Shown here in pieces: positions 51,396 to 59,622 of a DNA stretch of 64,000 nt (position 1 is its first letter; each line of letters opens with the position of its first letter). Made by a program: the position numbers and the translations under genes. The stretch lies in NCBI GenBank assembly GCA_017303355.1, contig JAFLCU010000009.1:1-64000 (forward strand), written 5' to 3'. Origin of the DNA: Caulobacterales bacterium (GTDB taxonomy: Bacteria; Pseudomonadota; Alphaproteobacteria; Caulobacterales; Aquidulcibacteraceae). Under the pieces are notes generated by a model that saw only the letters and a program-made list of their open reading frames with translations, was not told the DNA's origin and did no database searches.

Positions 51396-51538
51396 TTCTT
51401 CAGCGCCACGTTGAGCGTTGTCGAGAACGCGATGGCGATGATGAAGGGCACCCAGATCGGCAGCGTGCCGAGGCCAGGTGCGTTGAGCGCGGCGGCGAGG
51501 TGATCATCGACCGCCCACCAGAGCAGAAAGAGCCACAT
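51392..51538 (-). CDS. Small membrane protein between pyrB and the pseudo-dihydroorotase gene
   Basis: An ORF of 48 residues reads [20 protein letters not shown], then PGLGTLPIWVPFIIAIAFST, and ends TLNVALKK. It has one or two hydrophobic segments. Its ATG overlaps the pyrB stop (ATGA at 51535-51538 read on minus) and its TGA overlaps the ATG of the next gene. Both junctions are 4-nt overlaps, which is strong evidence for translation. No family is recognised. Its place suggests a role tied to the aspartate carbamoyltransferase complex, or mere translational coupling. Confidence 0.65.
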   Translation of the reverse strand: MWLFLLWWAVDDHLAAALNAPGLGTLPIWVPFIIAIAFSTTLNVALKK

Positions 51539-52530
51539 CAGCGCGTCTCCTGATTTGAGCCGGGTTCGGCCAAGGCTTCGAGCACCGCCATGCGTACGGC
51601 CACACCCATGCGCACTTGGGTTTCGATGAGCGACACGTTCGGATCGTCGGCGACGACGGAATCGATTTCGACGCCGCGATTCATCGGGCCAGGGTGCATG
51701 ACGAGCGCGCCGGGCTTGGCGTGCTTCAGCTTGTCTTCGTCCAGGCCGTAGAACCAGAAGAATTCGCGTGCGCTGGGGAAGAAGCCGCCATCCATGCGCT
51801 CGCGCTGCACGCGCAGCATCATGACGACGTCGGCGTCCTTCAGGCCGTCGCGCATATTGTGGTGCACGTGCGCGCCCCAGCGTTCGGCGCCCGGCGGCAT
51901 CAAGGTTGGCGGGCCGATCAGGCGCACATTGGCGCCGAGGATGTTGAGCAGCGCGACGTTCGAGCGCGCGACGCGGCTGTGCAGCACGTCGCCGCAAATG
52001 GCGATGTTCAAGCCTTCGACTTGGCCCAAGCGGCGCCGGATCGTGAACGCATCCAGCAGAGCTTGCGTAGGGTGCTCGTGCTTGCCGTCGCCCGCGTTGA
52101 TCACGGCGCAATCGACTTTGCGTGCGAGCAATTCCGCCGCACCCGAAGAGCCGTGGCGAACGACGAGCAGATCAGGGCGCATCGCGTTGAGCGTCGCTGC
52201 CGTATCGATCAGCGTTTCGCCTTTCGCCACGCTTGAACTCTTCACGCTCATATTGACGACGTCGGCGCCCATGCGCTTGCCGGCGAGTTCGAACGAACTT
52301 TGCGTGCGCGTGGAGTTCTCGAAGAAGAGATTGATCAAAGTGCGCCCGCGCAGCGTGTCGAGCTTTTTGATCTTCTGTTCGAGCATCGGTTCGAACGTCT
52401 CGGCGCGGTCGAGCAATTGTTCGGCTTCGAAACGATTGAGATCGCCGATGGCCAATAGATGCTTGCTGCGAAAACGGGCGGGGCTTGCGCTTGCTTCGTT
52501 TGATTTCACGCCAGTCGGTCGCTGAGCCAT
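51538..52530 (-). CDS. pyrB: Aspartate carbamoyltransferase catalytic subunit
   Basis: The protein has 330 residues. The carbamoyl-phosphate site [41 protein letters not shown], the [24 protein letters not shown] motif and the C-terminal [16 protein letters not shown] are all present. It makes carbamoyl-aspartate, the second step of pyrimidine synthesis. An N-terminal extension of ~20 residues precedes the usual [21 protein letters not shown]. It is the first gene of a coupled pyrB - small ORF - pseudo-pyrC operon. Confidence 0.96.
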   Translation of the reverse strand: MAQRPTGVKSNEASASPARFRSKHLLAIGDLNRFEAEQLLDRAETFEPMLEQKIKKLDTLRGRTLINLFFENSTRTQSSFELAGKRMGADVVNMSVKSSSVAKGETLIDTAATLNAMRPDLLVVRHGSSGAAELLARKVDCAVINAGDGKHEHPTQALLDAFTIRRRLGQVEGLNIAICGDVLHSRVARSNVALLNILGANVRLIGPPTLMPPGAERWGAHVHHNMRDGLKDADVVMMLRVQRERMDGGFFPSAREFFWFYGLDEDKLKHAKPGALVMHPGPMNRGVEIDSVVADDPNVSLIETQVRMGVAVRMAVLEALAEPGSNQETR

Positions 52531-52692
52531 GCGCGCTTGTTAAGCCGTGTGGCGGTTTCGCCGCAAGCGTGGCGGCTCCATGACGAACATTTTCATTTCA
52601 GCCCTATTGCCGCCGCGGACTCCGTCTTGTATCTGTTTTGTTCTCGTTCGAGGACGGGCAGGTTCTAGGGCTGAGATAGAAAGAAGCGTGTG

Positions 52693-52941
52693 ATGACGAA
52701 GTCGCACCAAAATCGCGGTGAAGCCATGCCGATGCGGCCCGTTGGGCTGGCCTTGGCGGCAGTCGTGGCGGGGCTTGGCGCGGGCAAGGCGCAGGCTGTG
52801 GACAACACCCCGCGCGCGCCGCTGGAGCCCAGCGCGCAATCGACGACCTATGTGGTCGATCCGACCAATCATCCCGGCTTCGAGGAAGATCCGGAAATGG
52901 TGGTGGGCCCGAGCGAGCCGGTCGCGCCGTTTGGAAAGTGA
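52693..52941 (+). CDS. Small putative exported protein
   Basis: The protein has 82 residues. After a short N-terminus comes a signal-like stretch (MPMRPVGLALAAVVAGLGAGKAQAVDN), so the true start may be the in-frame ATG at 52726. The mature ~55 residues are Pro-rich and acidic (TTYVVDPTNHPGFEEDPEMVVGPSEPV). No family is recognised. It stands alone between the divergent pyrB and a repeat. Confidence 0.5.
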   Translation: MTKSHQNRGEAMPMRPVGLALAAVVAGLGAGKAQAVDNTPRAPLEPSAQSTTYVVDPTNHPGFEEDPEMVVGPSEPVAPFGK

Positions 52942-52956
52942 TGTGCGCCGATTAAT

Positions 52957-53078
52957 GCTCCCCCGTTTACGGGGGAGCTGTCGCGAAGCGACTGAGGGGG
53001 CGCGATACGCGCTGATGGTTGGCGGACGTTCCCCCTCCGCTTCGCTGCGCTCAGCACCTCCCCCGCTTGCGGGGGAGG
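52957..53078. repeat. CTCCCCC/GGGGGAG palindromic repeat unit, family 3
   Basis: Two hairpins bound the unit: GCTCCCCC-GTTTAC-GGGGGAGC (52957-52978) and CCTCCCCC-GCTTGC-GGGGGAGG (53057-53078). Between them is a GC-rich core with GCTTCGCTGCGCTCAGCACC. Similar units are frequent intergenic elements in alphaproteobacteria. The right hairpin ends 4 nt before the stop of the AEC transporter gene and may terminate it. Confidence 0.8.
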
Positions 53079-53081
53079 AGT

Positions 53082-53999
53082 TCACGGCATCGCCAGCCCG
53101 ATGGCGATCGGCATCGTGATGAACGAGACGATCGTTGTCGCCGTGATGATGGCGGCCATGAGTTGGGCGTCGCCGCCCATTTCGCGCGCGAGCGTGTAGC
53201 CGGCCGCGGCCGTGGGCGTGGAGCCGATGCCGGCGGCGACGGCGGCGGCGAGCGGGCTTGCGCCGCAGAGCGTGGCCGCACTCCAGAGCACGATTGGCGC
53301 GAGGATGAGCCGCATGCCGGTGGCGAGCGCGACTTTGAAGCGCGCGGCGCGCACGGCCTTGAAATCGAGCCCCGCGCCAACGCAAAGCACAGCGATCGGC
53401 ATCGCAGCTTGGCCGAGCAGATCGAGCACGTCGCTGGCGGGGCCGAAATCGCGCACGCCTACGCCTTGCGCCGCGAGCCCCGCGGCGCAGCCAAGGATCA
53501 GCGGATTGGCGATGATCTGATCGAGGATGGCGCGCCAACTGGCGCCATGGCCCGCGCCCCAGCGTGCGAGCACGGTGACGCAGATCATGTTGACGATGAG
53601 CACCATCGGGCCAAAGGCGATGCCGATATAGTGGAAGCCTTCGGGGCCGTAGAGCATGGGTGCGGCGGCCAGCAGCACGAAACCGTTCCAGCGCACCGCG
53701 CCTTGAAACACGCTGGTGTAGGCGGGGCCTTCCTCGCGGAAGAGCGGCCGGATGGCGAGACTGATCGCCACCATCGCGGCGACGCCGGCAAGAATGCCGA
53801 TCAGGAACGGCCCGGTGTCGGCGCCGGTGAGATCGGCTTGTGAACTCAGCGTGAAGAGAAACGCCGGATAGAGAATGAAATAGCCGAAGCGGTTCACCTG
53901 GCCGAACGCTTCGGCGCTGATGATGCCGCGCCAACGCACGACATAGCCGATCACGATCAGGATAAAGACCGGCAGCAGCTCGCCGATGACTTCAGTCAT
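53082..53999 (-). CDS. AEC-family (auxin efflux carrier type) transporter
   Basis: The protein has 305 residues with about ten hydrophobic segments in two repeats. LLPVFILIVIGYVVRWRGIISAEAFGQVNRFGYFILYPAFLF at the start and QAAMPIAVLCVGAGLDFKAV in the second half are typical of the AEC/PIN-like family. Members export or exchange small organic acids or other metabolites; the substrate is unknown. Palindromic repeats flank the gene on both sides. Confidence 0.88.
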   Translation of the reverse strand: MTEVIGELLPVFILIVIGYVVRWRGIISAEAFGQVNRFGYFILYPAFLFTLSSQADLTGADTGPFLIGILAGVAAMVAISLAIRPLFREEGPAYTSVFQGAVRWNGFVLLAAAPMLYGPEGFHYIGIAFGPMVLIVNMICVTVLARWGAGHGASWRAILDQIIANPLILGCAAGLAAQGVGVRDFGPASDVLDLLGQAAMPIAVLCVGAGLDFKAVRAARFKVALATGMRLILAPIVLWSAATLCGASPLAAAVAAGIGSTPTAAAGYTLAREMGGDAQLMAAIITATTIVSFITMPIAIGLAMP

Positions 54000-54009
54000 A
54001 GCTTTATAT

Positions 54010-54161
54010 CCCCCTCCCCTTGAGGGGAGGGGGCGGGGGGCGGGGTGAAGCTCCGTCGATTGGAATTGCGTGCGTCATGGTGCGTGTGTGCCTGGGGGGA
54101 GTCGTTAGACCTATAAAGCCGCGCATCACCCCACCCCTAACCCCTCCCTCAAGGGGAGGGG
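54010..54161. repeat. Long G/C-run palindromic repeat, family 1 copy 2
   Basis: It opens with the same C5-T-C4 / TTGA / G4-A-G5 hairpin as the copy at 36687 (54010-54033). It continues with GGGGTGAAGCTCCGTCG and closes with CACCCCACCCCTAACCCC and a CCTCCCTCAAGGGGAGGGG hairpin ending at 54161. It fills the 165-nt gap between the AEC transporter start and the ruvX stop. Both copies are about 140-150 nt, bounded by hairpins. Confidence 0.85.
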
Positions 54162-54164
54162 AAT

Positions 54165-54638
54165 CTACAGCGCTTTTCGCTCCTGCATCGCGTCGAGGGC
54201 GCCTTGGAGCATGTAGGCGGCGGCCATTTTGTCGACGACCTCGCCACGGCGCCGGCGCGAGGCGTCGCCTTCGATCAGTGTGCGGGTGACGGCGGCGGTG
54301 GAGAGGCGTTCGTCCCAGAGCAAGAGCGGTGCATCGCGCTTGGCCAGCATGTTGCGGGCAAAGGCGCGCGCGGCTTGGGCCGAGGGGCCGCTAGAGCCGT
54401 CCATGTTCAGAGGGAGCCCGATGATGAAGCCGGCGCATTGGCGCGCGTCATAGAGTTTGAGGATGGCGTCCGCGTCGGCGGCGAATTTTGTGCGGGCGAT
54501 CGTGTCGAGGGATGAGGCGATCAGCAGCGTGGTGTCGCTGACGGCCACGCCGATGCGTTTTTCGCCAGGGTCGAGCCCCATGACGGCGGCGCGCGGCGGT
54601 AAGGCGGCGGCGAAGGCGGGGAGGTCGAGAAGGGGCAA
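54165..54638 (-). CDS. ruvX: Putative pre-16S rRNA nuclease / Holliday junction resolvase-like YqgF
   Basis: The protein has 157 residues. The RNase H-like fold shows VMGLDPGEKRIGVAVSDTTLLIASSLDTI, then GFIIGLPLNMDGSSGPSAQAARAFA (the GLPxxMDG motif), LLLWDERLSTAAVTRTLIEG and a C-terminal VVDKMAAAYMLQGALD. It is essential for 16S rRNA 5'-end maturation in E. coli. The first ATG of the frame (54710) lies inside a 64-nt palindromic repeat. The TTG at 54638, giving MPLLDLPAFAAAL, matches the family's N-terminus better and is preferred, though no clear ribosome site is visible. Confidence 0.85.
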   Translation of the reverse strand: MPLLDLPAFAAALPPRAAVMGLDPGEKRIGVAVSDTTLLIASSLDTIARTKFAADADAILKLYDARQCAGFIIGLPLNMDGSSGPSAQAARAFARNMLAKRDAPLLLWDERLSTAAVTRTLIEGDASRRRRGEVVDKMAAAYMLQGALDAMQERKAL

Positions 54639-54647
54639 GGGCGCTTG

Positions 54648-54711
54648 TATGGACCGCCGGCGCCTCGCCGGCCAGCGGAGGCGTAGGCCGGCGAGGCGCC
54701 GGCGGTCCATA
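54648..54711. repeat. Perfect 25-bp inverted repeat, family 2
   Basis: Arms 54648-54672 and 54687-54711 are perfectly complementary, beginning TATGGACCGCCGGCGCC, with a 14-nt spacer. It lies immediately upstream of the ruvX coding region and extends the ruvX frame artificially by about 22 Arg-rich residues. It is a likely dispersed palindromic element, although no second copy is seen in the window. Confidence 0.9.
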
Positions 54712-54809
54712 GCCGCCGGTGTTGTTTTTGATGGCTGTGGGCGCCTCGTGGCGCCTGGCGCCGGGGCGCGCCCTTGAACCCAGCGGCGGGCGGCTTTAAG
54801 CCCCGGCCC

Positions 54810-55100
54810 ATGTCTATCGATGAAAAAACAGTCCGTAAGGTCGCCAAGCTGGCGCGGCTGGCGCTGCCGGAGGATCGCGTCGCGCCGATGGCGGCGGAGT
54901 TGAACGGCATCATGGCGTGGATCGAGCAGCTGAACGAGGTCGACGTCGAGGGCGTCGCGCCGATGACGAGCGCGGTCGAGGGCCTGAGCTTGCCGATGCG
55001 TGATGACGTGGTGACGGCGGGTAGTGAGCCCGAGCGCGTGCTGAAGAACGCGCCGAAGTCGGAAGACGGCTTCTTCGTGGTGCCGAAGGTGGTGGAGTGA
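54810..55100 (+). CDS. gatC: Asp/Glu-tRNA amidotransferase subunit C
   Basis: The protein has 96 residues. SIDEKTVRKVAKLARLALPEDRVAPMAAELNGIMAWIEQLNEVDVEGVAPM is the standard GatC start, followed by the linker LSLPMRDDVVTAGSEPERVLKNAPKSEDGFFVVPKVVE. GatC stabilises GatA in the GatCAB complex that amidates mischarged Glu-tRNA(Gln) or Asp-tRNA(Asn). The ATG at 54810 is the family start. Its stop overlaps the following acetyltransferase start (GTGA). Confidence 0.95.
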   Translation: MSIDEKTVRKVAKLARLALPEDRVAPMAAELNGIMAWIEQLNEVDVEGVAPMTSAVEGLSLPMRDDVVTAGSEPERVLKNAPKSEDGFFVVPKVVE

Positions 55101-55552
55101 GCTTCACCATCGCCACCGAAACGCCGCTCTCGGATGACGTGCGGGCGCTCGTGCAGGCGCTGAATGAATTCACGTACGAGCTGACGCCGGCGGAGTATCG
55201 CCACCACATGACCGTGGAGCAGATGGCGCAGGCGGATACGACCTTGTTCGTGGCGCGCGATGTGAGTGGCGCGACGTTGGGCATGGGCGCGTTGCGCCGG
55301 CACGAGAGCGTGGGCGAAGTGAAGCGCATGTTCGTGAAGCCGAGCGCGCGTGGCTTGGGCGTTGGCGGCGCGATCCTGGCGCGGATTGAAGATTTGGCGC
55401 GACAGGAAGGTCTGTCGCGCGTGGTGCTGGAAACTGGTTCAAATTTCGATGCGGCCAAGCGCGTCTATGAGCGCGGCGGATTTCAGAATTGCGAGCCTGT
55501 GCTCGATTATCCGCCGAGCGCCTGGACGGCGTTCTATGCGAAGTCGCTATGA
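55097..55552 (+). CDS. GNAT-family N-acetyltransferase inserted between gatC and gatA
   Basis: The protein has 151 residues from a GTG start overlapping the gatC stop. FVARDVSGATLGMGALRRHESVGEVKRMFVKPSARGLGVGGAILARIEDLARQEGLSRVVLETG is the acetyl-CoA-binding core (V-RGLGVGGAI is the Q/RxxGxG/A loop). The C-terminal GGFQNCEPVLDYPPSAWTAFYAKSL closes the fold. The substrate is unknown. It separates gatC from gatA while remaining in the operon. Confidence 0.88.
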   Translation: MSFTIATETPLSDDVRALVQALNEFTYELTPAEYRHHMTVEQMAQADTTLFVARDVSGATLGMGALRRHESVGEVKRMFVKPSARGLGVGGAILARIEDLARQEGLSRVVLETGSNFDAAKRVYERGGFQNCEPVLDYPPSAWTAFYAKSL

Positions 55553-55561
55553 GTTCTTTCC

Positions 55562-55612
55562 AAGTTGGAGCGCGCGGCTCCGCCGCGCAGGCGGCGCGGA
55601 GCGCCGCGCTCC
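55562..55612. repeat. GC-rich dispersed repeat, family 4 copy 2
   Basis: The first 25 nt (AAGTTGGAGCGCGCGGCTCC and the next five bases) are the exact reverse complement of 49660-49684. It continues into GGCGGCGCGGAGCGCCGCGCTCCC, itself palindromic. It fills most of the 83-nt gap between the acetyltransferase and gatA, so it lies within the gat transcription unit. Confidence 0.8.
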
Positions 55613-55635
55613 CAATCGCTAACAAGTGAAACGAC

Positions 55636-57114
55636 ATGACTGATCTCACTTCCCTCACTCTCGCCGCAGCGCTTGATGGCATGGAGAAGAAGCAATTCTC
55701 CTCCGTCGAGCTGACCGAGGCGTTCATCGGCGCGATCGATAAAGCCAATCTGCATTTGAATGCGTATGTGGTGACGACACCGGATTTGGCGCGCGCGCGG
55801 GCCAAGCAATCCGACGCGAAGCGCGCGGCGGGCAAGGCGGGCCCGCTTGAGGGCGCGCCGCTGGGCATCAAGGATTTGTTCTGCACCGAAGGCGTGCGCA
55901 CGACGGCGTGCTCGGGCGTGCTCGGCGACTTTACGCCGACCTATGAATCGACGGTGACCGAGAATCTCTTCCGCGATGGCGCGCTGATGTTGGGCAAGCT
56001 CAACATGGACGAGTTCGCGATGGGCTCGTCGAACGAGACGTCGAAGTTTGGCGCGGTGGTGTCGCCCTGGCGGCGCGGCAATGAGGAAGCAAAGCTCACG
56101 CCGGGCGGATCGTCGGGCGGTTCGGCGTCCGCGGTGAGCGCGGATTTGTGCTTGGGCGCGACGGCGACGGATACGGGCGGCTCGATCCGTCAGCCGGCGG
56201 CGTTTACGGGTACGGTTGGGATTAAGCCGACGTATGGCCGTTGCTCGCGTTGGGGCATCGTCGCGTTTGCGTCGTCGCTCGATCAGGCGGGGCCGATCGC
56301 GAAGACGGTCGAGGATAGCGCGATCTTGCTGCAATCGATGGCGGGGCATGATCCGAAGGATTCAACCTCGCTGCCGGTGGAGACGCCGAATTTCCGCGCC
56401 GCGTGTCAGCGTTCGATCAAGGGCATGACCATCGGCGTGCCGGAAGAATATCGCGTCGATGGCATGCCGCCCGAGATCGAGGCGCTGTGGCAGCAGGGGA
56501 TTGAATGGGCGAAAGATGCCGGCGCGACGATCAAGCCGATCTCGCTGAAGCACACGAAATACGCGCTGCCGACCTATTACATCGTGGCGCCGGCCGAAGC
56601 GTCGTCGAACCTCGCGCGCTATGACGGCATGCGCTACGGCGCGCGTGTCGCGGGCAAGGATCTAAATAGCGTCTATGAGAACACGCGCGCGTCCGGCTTC
56701 GGCAAGGAAGTGCAGCGCCGGATTCTGATCGGCACGTATGTGCTGAGCGCGGGCTACTACGACGCGTATTATCTGCGCGCGCAGAAGGTGCGTCAGCGCA
56801 TCGCGCAGGATTTCCGTGATGCGTTCGAGAGCGTCGATGCAATCTTGACGCCGGCGACGCCGTCGGCGGCGTTTGCTCTTGGTGAGAAGAGCGCCGATCC
56901 GGTGGCGATGTATTTGAACGACATCTTCACGGTGACGGCGAATTTGGCCGGCTTGCCGGGCTTGGCGTTGCCGGCCGCGACCGACGCGAATGGTTTGCCG
57001 CTTGGTTTGCAAGTGATAGGCAAGGCGCTCGACGAAGAGAGCGTGTTCGCGGTGAGTGCGGCGTTGGAGAAGGCGGCGAATTTCCGCGCGAAGCCGGCGA
57101 AATGGTGGGCGTGA
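55636..57114 (+). CDS. gatA: Asp/Glu-tRNA amidotransferase subunit A
   Basis: The protein has 492 residues, an amidase-signature enzyme. The catalytic triad is visible: Lys in [17 protein letters not shown], cis-Ser in [48 protein letters not shown] (the GSIRQPA Ser is the nucleophile). It releases ammonia from glutamine for transamidation of mischarged tRNA. gatB is not in the window. The stop overlaps the start of the exported-protein gene. Confidence 0.96.
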   Translation: MTDLTSLTLAAALDGMEKKQFSSVELTEAFIGAIDKANLHLNAYVVTTPDLARARAKQSDAKRAAGKAGPLEGAPLGIKDLFCTEGVRTTACSGVLGDFTPTYESTVTENLFRDGALMLGKLNMDEFAMGSSNETSKFGAVVSPWRRGNEEAKLTPGGSSGGSASAVSADLCLGATATDTGGSIRQPAAFTGTVGIKPTYGRCSRWGIVAFASSLDQAGPIAKTVEDSAILLQSMAGHDPKDSTSLPVETPNFRAACQRSIKGMTIGVPEEYRVDGMPPEIEALWQQGIEWAKDAGATIKPISLKHTKYALPTYYIVAPAEASSNLARYDGMRYGARVAGKDLNSVYENTRASGFGKEVQRRILIGTYVLSAGYYDAYYLRAQKVRQRIAQDFRDAFESVDAILTPATPSAAFALGEKSADPVAMYLNDIFTVTANLAGLPGLALPAATDANGLPLGLQVIGKALDEESVFAVSAALEKAANFRAKPAKWWA

Positions 57115-57560
57115 TGCGTCGTGCGCTGGTTTTTGTTGTGTTGGCGGTGAGCGTCTTCGCAGCGCCGAGCTATGCGCAGCAGGCGCAAGATTTGAGCGGC
57201 GTGTGGCTTGGACGTGAAGTGGAAGAGCCGCGCGTGAGCGACGGCTACTTTCGGGCCGAGCTGACACAGGACGACGACGGCGTTTTGCGTGGCACAGGCG
57301 TGGTTGATCCATGCCCGCGCTGCGCGGGTTTCATGGAATATGATCTGAGCTGGGAGGGCCGCCTGAAGGGTGACACCTTGATGCTGACCGGGACGCCGAC
57401 GCGCGTGCGTGGTCGTCACACTGTGGTGCGTTTTGTTGGGCGTGCCGCCGGTGATGGATTCGAAGGCGTGCTGAGCGGGCTGCCGCGCGGCCACGGGATG
57501 GCGATGGTCGTGGCGCGTGCGTCCGATGTTACGGAAACGGAACGCACCGAATCCCGCTAG
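57114..57560 (+). CDS. Small exported protein of unknown function
   Basis: The protein has 148 residues. The ATG at 57114 overlaps the gatA TGA, and begins a signal peptide ([22 protein letters not shown]). The mature part has LSGVWLGREVEEPRVSDGYFRAELTQDDDGVLRGTGVVDPCPRCAGFMEYDLSWEGRLKGDTLMLTG, a beta-rich pattern with a CPRC pair, akin to small beta-barrel periplasmic proteins. No family can be named. Confidence 0.65.
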   Translation: MRRALVFVVLAVSVFAAPSYAQQAQDLSGVWLGREVEEPRVSDGYFRAELTQDDDGVLRGTGVVDPCPRCAGFMEYDLSWEGRLKGDTLMLTGTPTRVRGRHTVVRFVGRAAGDGFEGVLSGLPRGHGMAMVVARASDVTETERTESR

Positions 57561-57569
57561 CGTGGCGTC

Positions 57570-57851
57570 ATGGCCAAACGCAAAGCATCTGCTTCGAGAC
57601 CGGAACGTCGTCCGCGCGGCGAGATCGATCGCAATTTCTTTTTTGGCGACGTCTTCATCAAGACGGGCGTGGCCGTTGCAGTCGTGCTCGGTCTGATTGC
57701 GCTTTACACGCCGTTCACGCTGATGGGCGCGATCCATGACGGCATGTGGGATTACCTCGCTGTGATGGGCGGGTTCGGCACGATCGGCATTGCGTGTTTC
57801 CTGTTTGGCCGGCACCTCCGCCGCCAAGCCACGCATTGGGATTTCGATTAA
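57570..57851 (+). CDS. Small two-helix membrane protein
   Basis: The protein has 93 residues. A basic N-terminus (MAKRKASASRPERRPRGEIDRNFF) is followed by TM1 (VAVAVVLGLIALYTPFTLMGA) and TM2 (YLAVMGGFGTIGIACFLFGRHL) and a short basic tail. It lies 9 nt after the preceding exported-protein gene. Function unknown. Confidence 0.6.
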   Translation: MAKRKASASRPERRPRGEIDRNFFFGDVFIKTGVAVAVVLGLIALYTPFTLMGAIHDGMWDYLAVMGGFGTIGIACFLFGRHLRRQATHWDFD

Positions 57852-57925
57852 AATCGCCGCTTCCGGCGCTTGACCTTCCGCGCCCGAGAGCCGAGTTTCG
57901 CGGCCATTCCAACAAGGAGCCGGTC

Positions 57926-58351
57926 GTGAACCAGGCGGAAGTGACGCGCCTCGGCGCCTATTTGAGCAGAGTTCTGGGTTCGCCGACGGCGTCGGTGAAA
58001 GCGCGCGGCGGCGATGAAGGCGATGTGCTGATCGCGGGCGCCGTGGTGGGCGAACTCATCAAGGACACGGACGAGGGCGAGACCTCCTATTCGATCAGCG
58101 TGGCGTTGCCGCGCGCCGCGGGCGCCAAGAAAAACGCGCCGATCGATGATGGCGAACGCGCGCGGCTGCAGGGCCTGCTGCGCGAGAAGCTGAAATCAGC
58201 GGATTTGCAAGCGCGCGCGCGGCCGCGGAAGACGGATTCGGCTGAGGTTTATGTGGGCGATGAATTCATCGGCACGCTGTCGGCCGATGAGGACGAGGGA
58301 TATTTCCTCACGATGTCGATCTTGGACATCGATCTGGAGGACGAGGATTGA
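57926..58351 (+). CDS. DUF3126-family protein
   Basis: The protein has 141 residues from a GTG start with AAGGAG upstream. EVTRLGAYLSRVLGSPTASVKAR at the start and AEVYVGDEFIGTLSADEDEGYFLTMSILDIDLEDED at the end fit DUF3126, a family of alphaproteobacteria. Compared with the usual ~70 residues it contains an added ~60-residue middle section (GAVVGELIKDTDEGETSYSISVALPRAAGAKKN...), itself similar to the end part. Function unknown. Confidence 0.75.
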   Translation: MNQAEVTRLGAYLSRVLGSPTASVKARGGDEGDVLIAGAVVGELIKDTDEGETSYSISVALPRAAGAKKNAPIDDGERARLQGLLREKLKSADLQARARPRKTDSAEVYVGDEFIGTLSADEDEGYFLTMSILDIDLEDED

Positions 58352-58415
58352 GGCAGTAGGCAATGGGCAATTGGCAATAGGGTTGGATGGCTGAGCCGAT
58401 TGCCTTGAACAAACA

Positions 58416-58442
58416 AAACCCGGCGACTTTCGCCGCCGGGCA
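58416..58442 (-). terminator. Rho-independent terminator downstream of phoH
   Basis: On the minus strand a GC-rich stem (CCCGGCGGCGAAAGTCGCCGGG) is followed by TTTTGTTTG, a typical intrinsic terminator. It lies about 70 nt after the phoH stop. On the plus strand it lacks a good T tract, so it mainly serves phoH. The rest of the 157-nt gap to DUF3126 has no gene. Confidence 0.8.
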
Positions 58443-58508
58443 GTTCAATTCGTTTCATCCAACACAATAGCAACGCGCTGGCTTGAGGAAGCGGCGCGGA
58501 GGCGCGCG

Positions 58509-59288
58509 TTACAAGACACCCAGCATGGAAGCGACCAGCGGGTGGCGGACGATATCGACTTCGCCGAGGCGGCAGACTGCGATGTTCTTCACACCATCGA
58601 GCTTGTCGGCGACAGAGTGAAGGCCGGAGAGATCGGGCAGCAGATCGGTTTGCGCGGGGTCGCCGGTGACGACCATGGTTGAATTCCAGCCCAGGCGCGT
58701 CAGCAGCATTTTGATTTGGCCGTAGGTGCAATTCTGCGCTTCGTCGATGACGACGAAGGCGTTGTTCAGCGTGCGGCCGCGCATGAAGCCGACGGGCGCG
58801 ATTTCGATCAGGCCTTCGGCCATCAAGGCTTTGAGGCGCTTCGGCGAGAGGCGATCCTGCAGCGCGTCGTAGAGCGGGCGCAGGTAGGGTGCGAGCTTGT
58901 CTTCCATCGCGCCGGGCAGAAAGCCGAGCGATTCGCCGGCTTCAACGGCGGGGCGTGACAGCACGATGCGGCCGACTTTACCGCTTTCGAGCGCTTCAAC
59001 CGCCTTGGTGATGGCGAGATAGGTTTTGCCGGTGCCGGCGGGGCCGAGCGCCAGGACGAGCGCGTGTGTGTCGATGGCTTCCATCAAGGCGGTCTGGCCT
59101 TTGGATTTCGGCCGGACGTTTTTGATGAAGCTCTGGTCGCGTGCGCCCGCGGCGTGTGATGGCGCATCCTGGCCTTGCCAGCCGCCATCAAGCACTTTCA
59201 AATTCCGTGTACGCCGATCGTCACGCTGAAATTCTTCAACGTTGAGCGCGCCTTGTGCGTGCCGACGTTTCGCTGGACGCTTCGCCAT
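58509..59288 (-). CDS. PhoH-family ATPase
   Basis: The protein has 259 residues. The PhoH core holds LALGPAGTGKTYLAITKAVEAL (Walker A), IVLSRPAVEAGESLGFLPGAMEDKLAPYLRPLYDAL, FVVIDEAQNCTYGQIKMLLTRLGWNSTMVVTGDPAQTDL (Walker B and motif III). It appears to lack an N-terminal extension domain, making it like YlaK/PhoH2-without-PIN forms. The AAGGAG just upstream selects the ATG at 59288; the frame is open for another 225 nt of non-protein-like sequence. Confidence 0.9.
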   Translation of the reverse strand: MAKRPAKRRHAQGALNVEEFQRDDRRTRNLKVLDGGWQGQDAPSHAAGARDQSFIKNVRPKSKGQTALMEAIDTHALVLALGPAGTGKTYLAITKAVEALESGKVGRIVLSRPAVEAGESLGFLPGAMEDKLAPYLRPLYDALQDRLSPKRLKALMAEGLIEIAPVGFMRGRTLNNAFVVIDEAQNCTYGQIKMLLTRLGWNSTMVVTGDPAQTDLLPDLSGLHSVADKLDGVKNIAVCRLGEVDIVRHPLVASMLGVL

Positions 59289-59622
59289 GAATTTCTCCTT
59301 CCTGGAGATGGACGAAAAAGCCGCAGGCTTTTGGCCTGCGGCTGGGGAGTCGAAGAAAATGTCGGCGGGCTCGCGTGCCGAAGCCGGGGAGTCGCTGAAT
59401 CGTGCGCCGGGCGGCGGTGCGGAGCTGATCTGCTTCCTGCGCTTAGCGCCCACGCTCTCCCCCACGTTTGGATGCTTGCGCATCCAGGAGACCGGACAAT
59501 TCGGAAAATCCAAATCGTGATGTTCTCAGGAGACGCTGATCCGGTTAACGACGTATTGAGTTCGAACGGCGTCACAAACATTTCGCACAAGCGATGAGGC
59601 ATGGCGCGCAAGGAGCATATCG

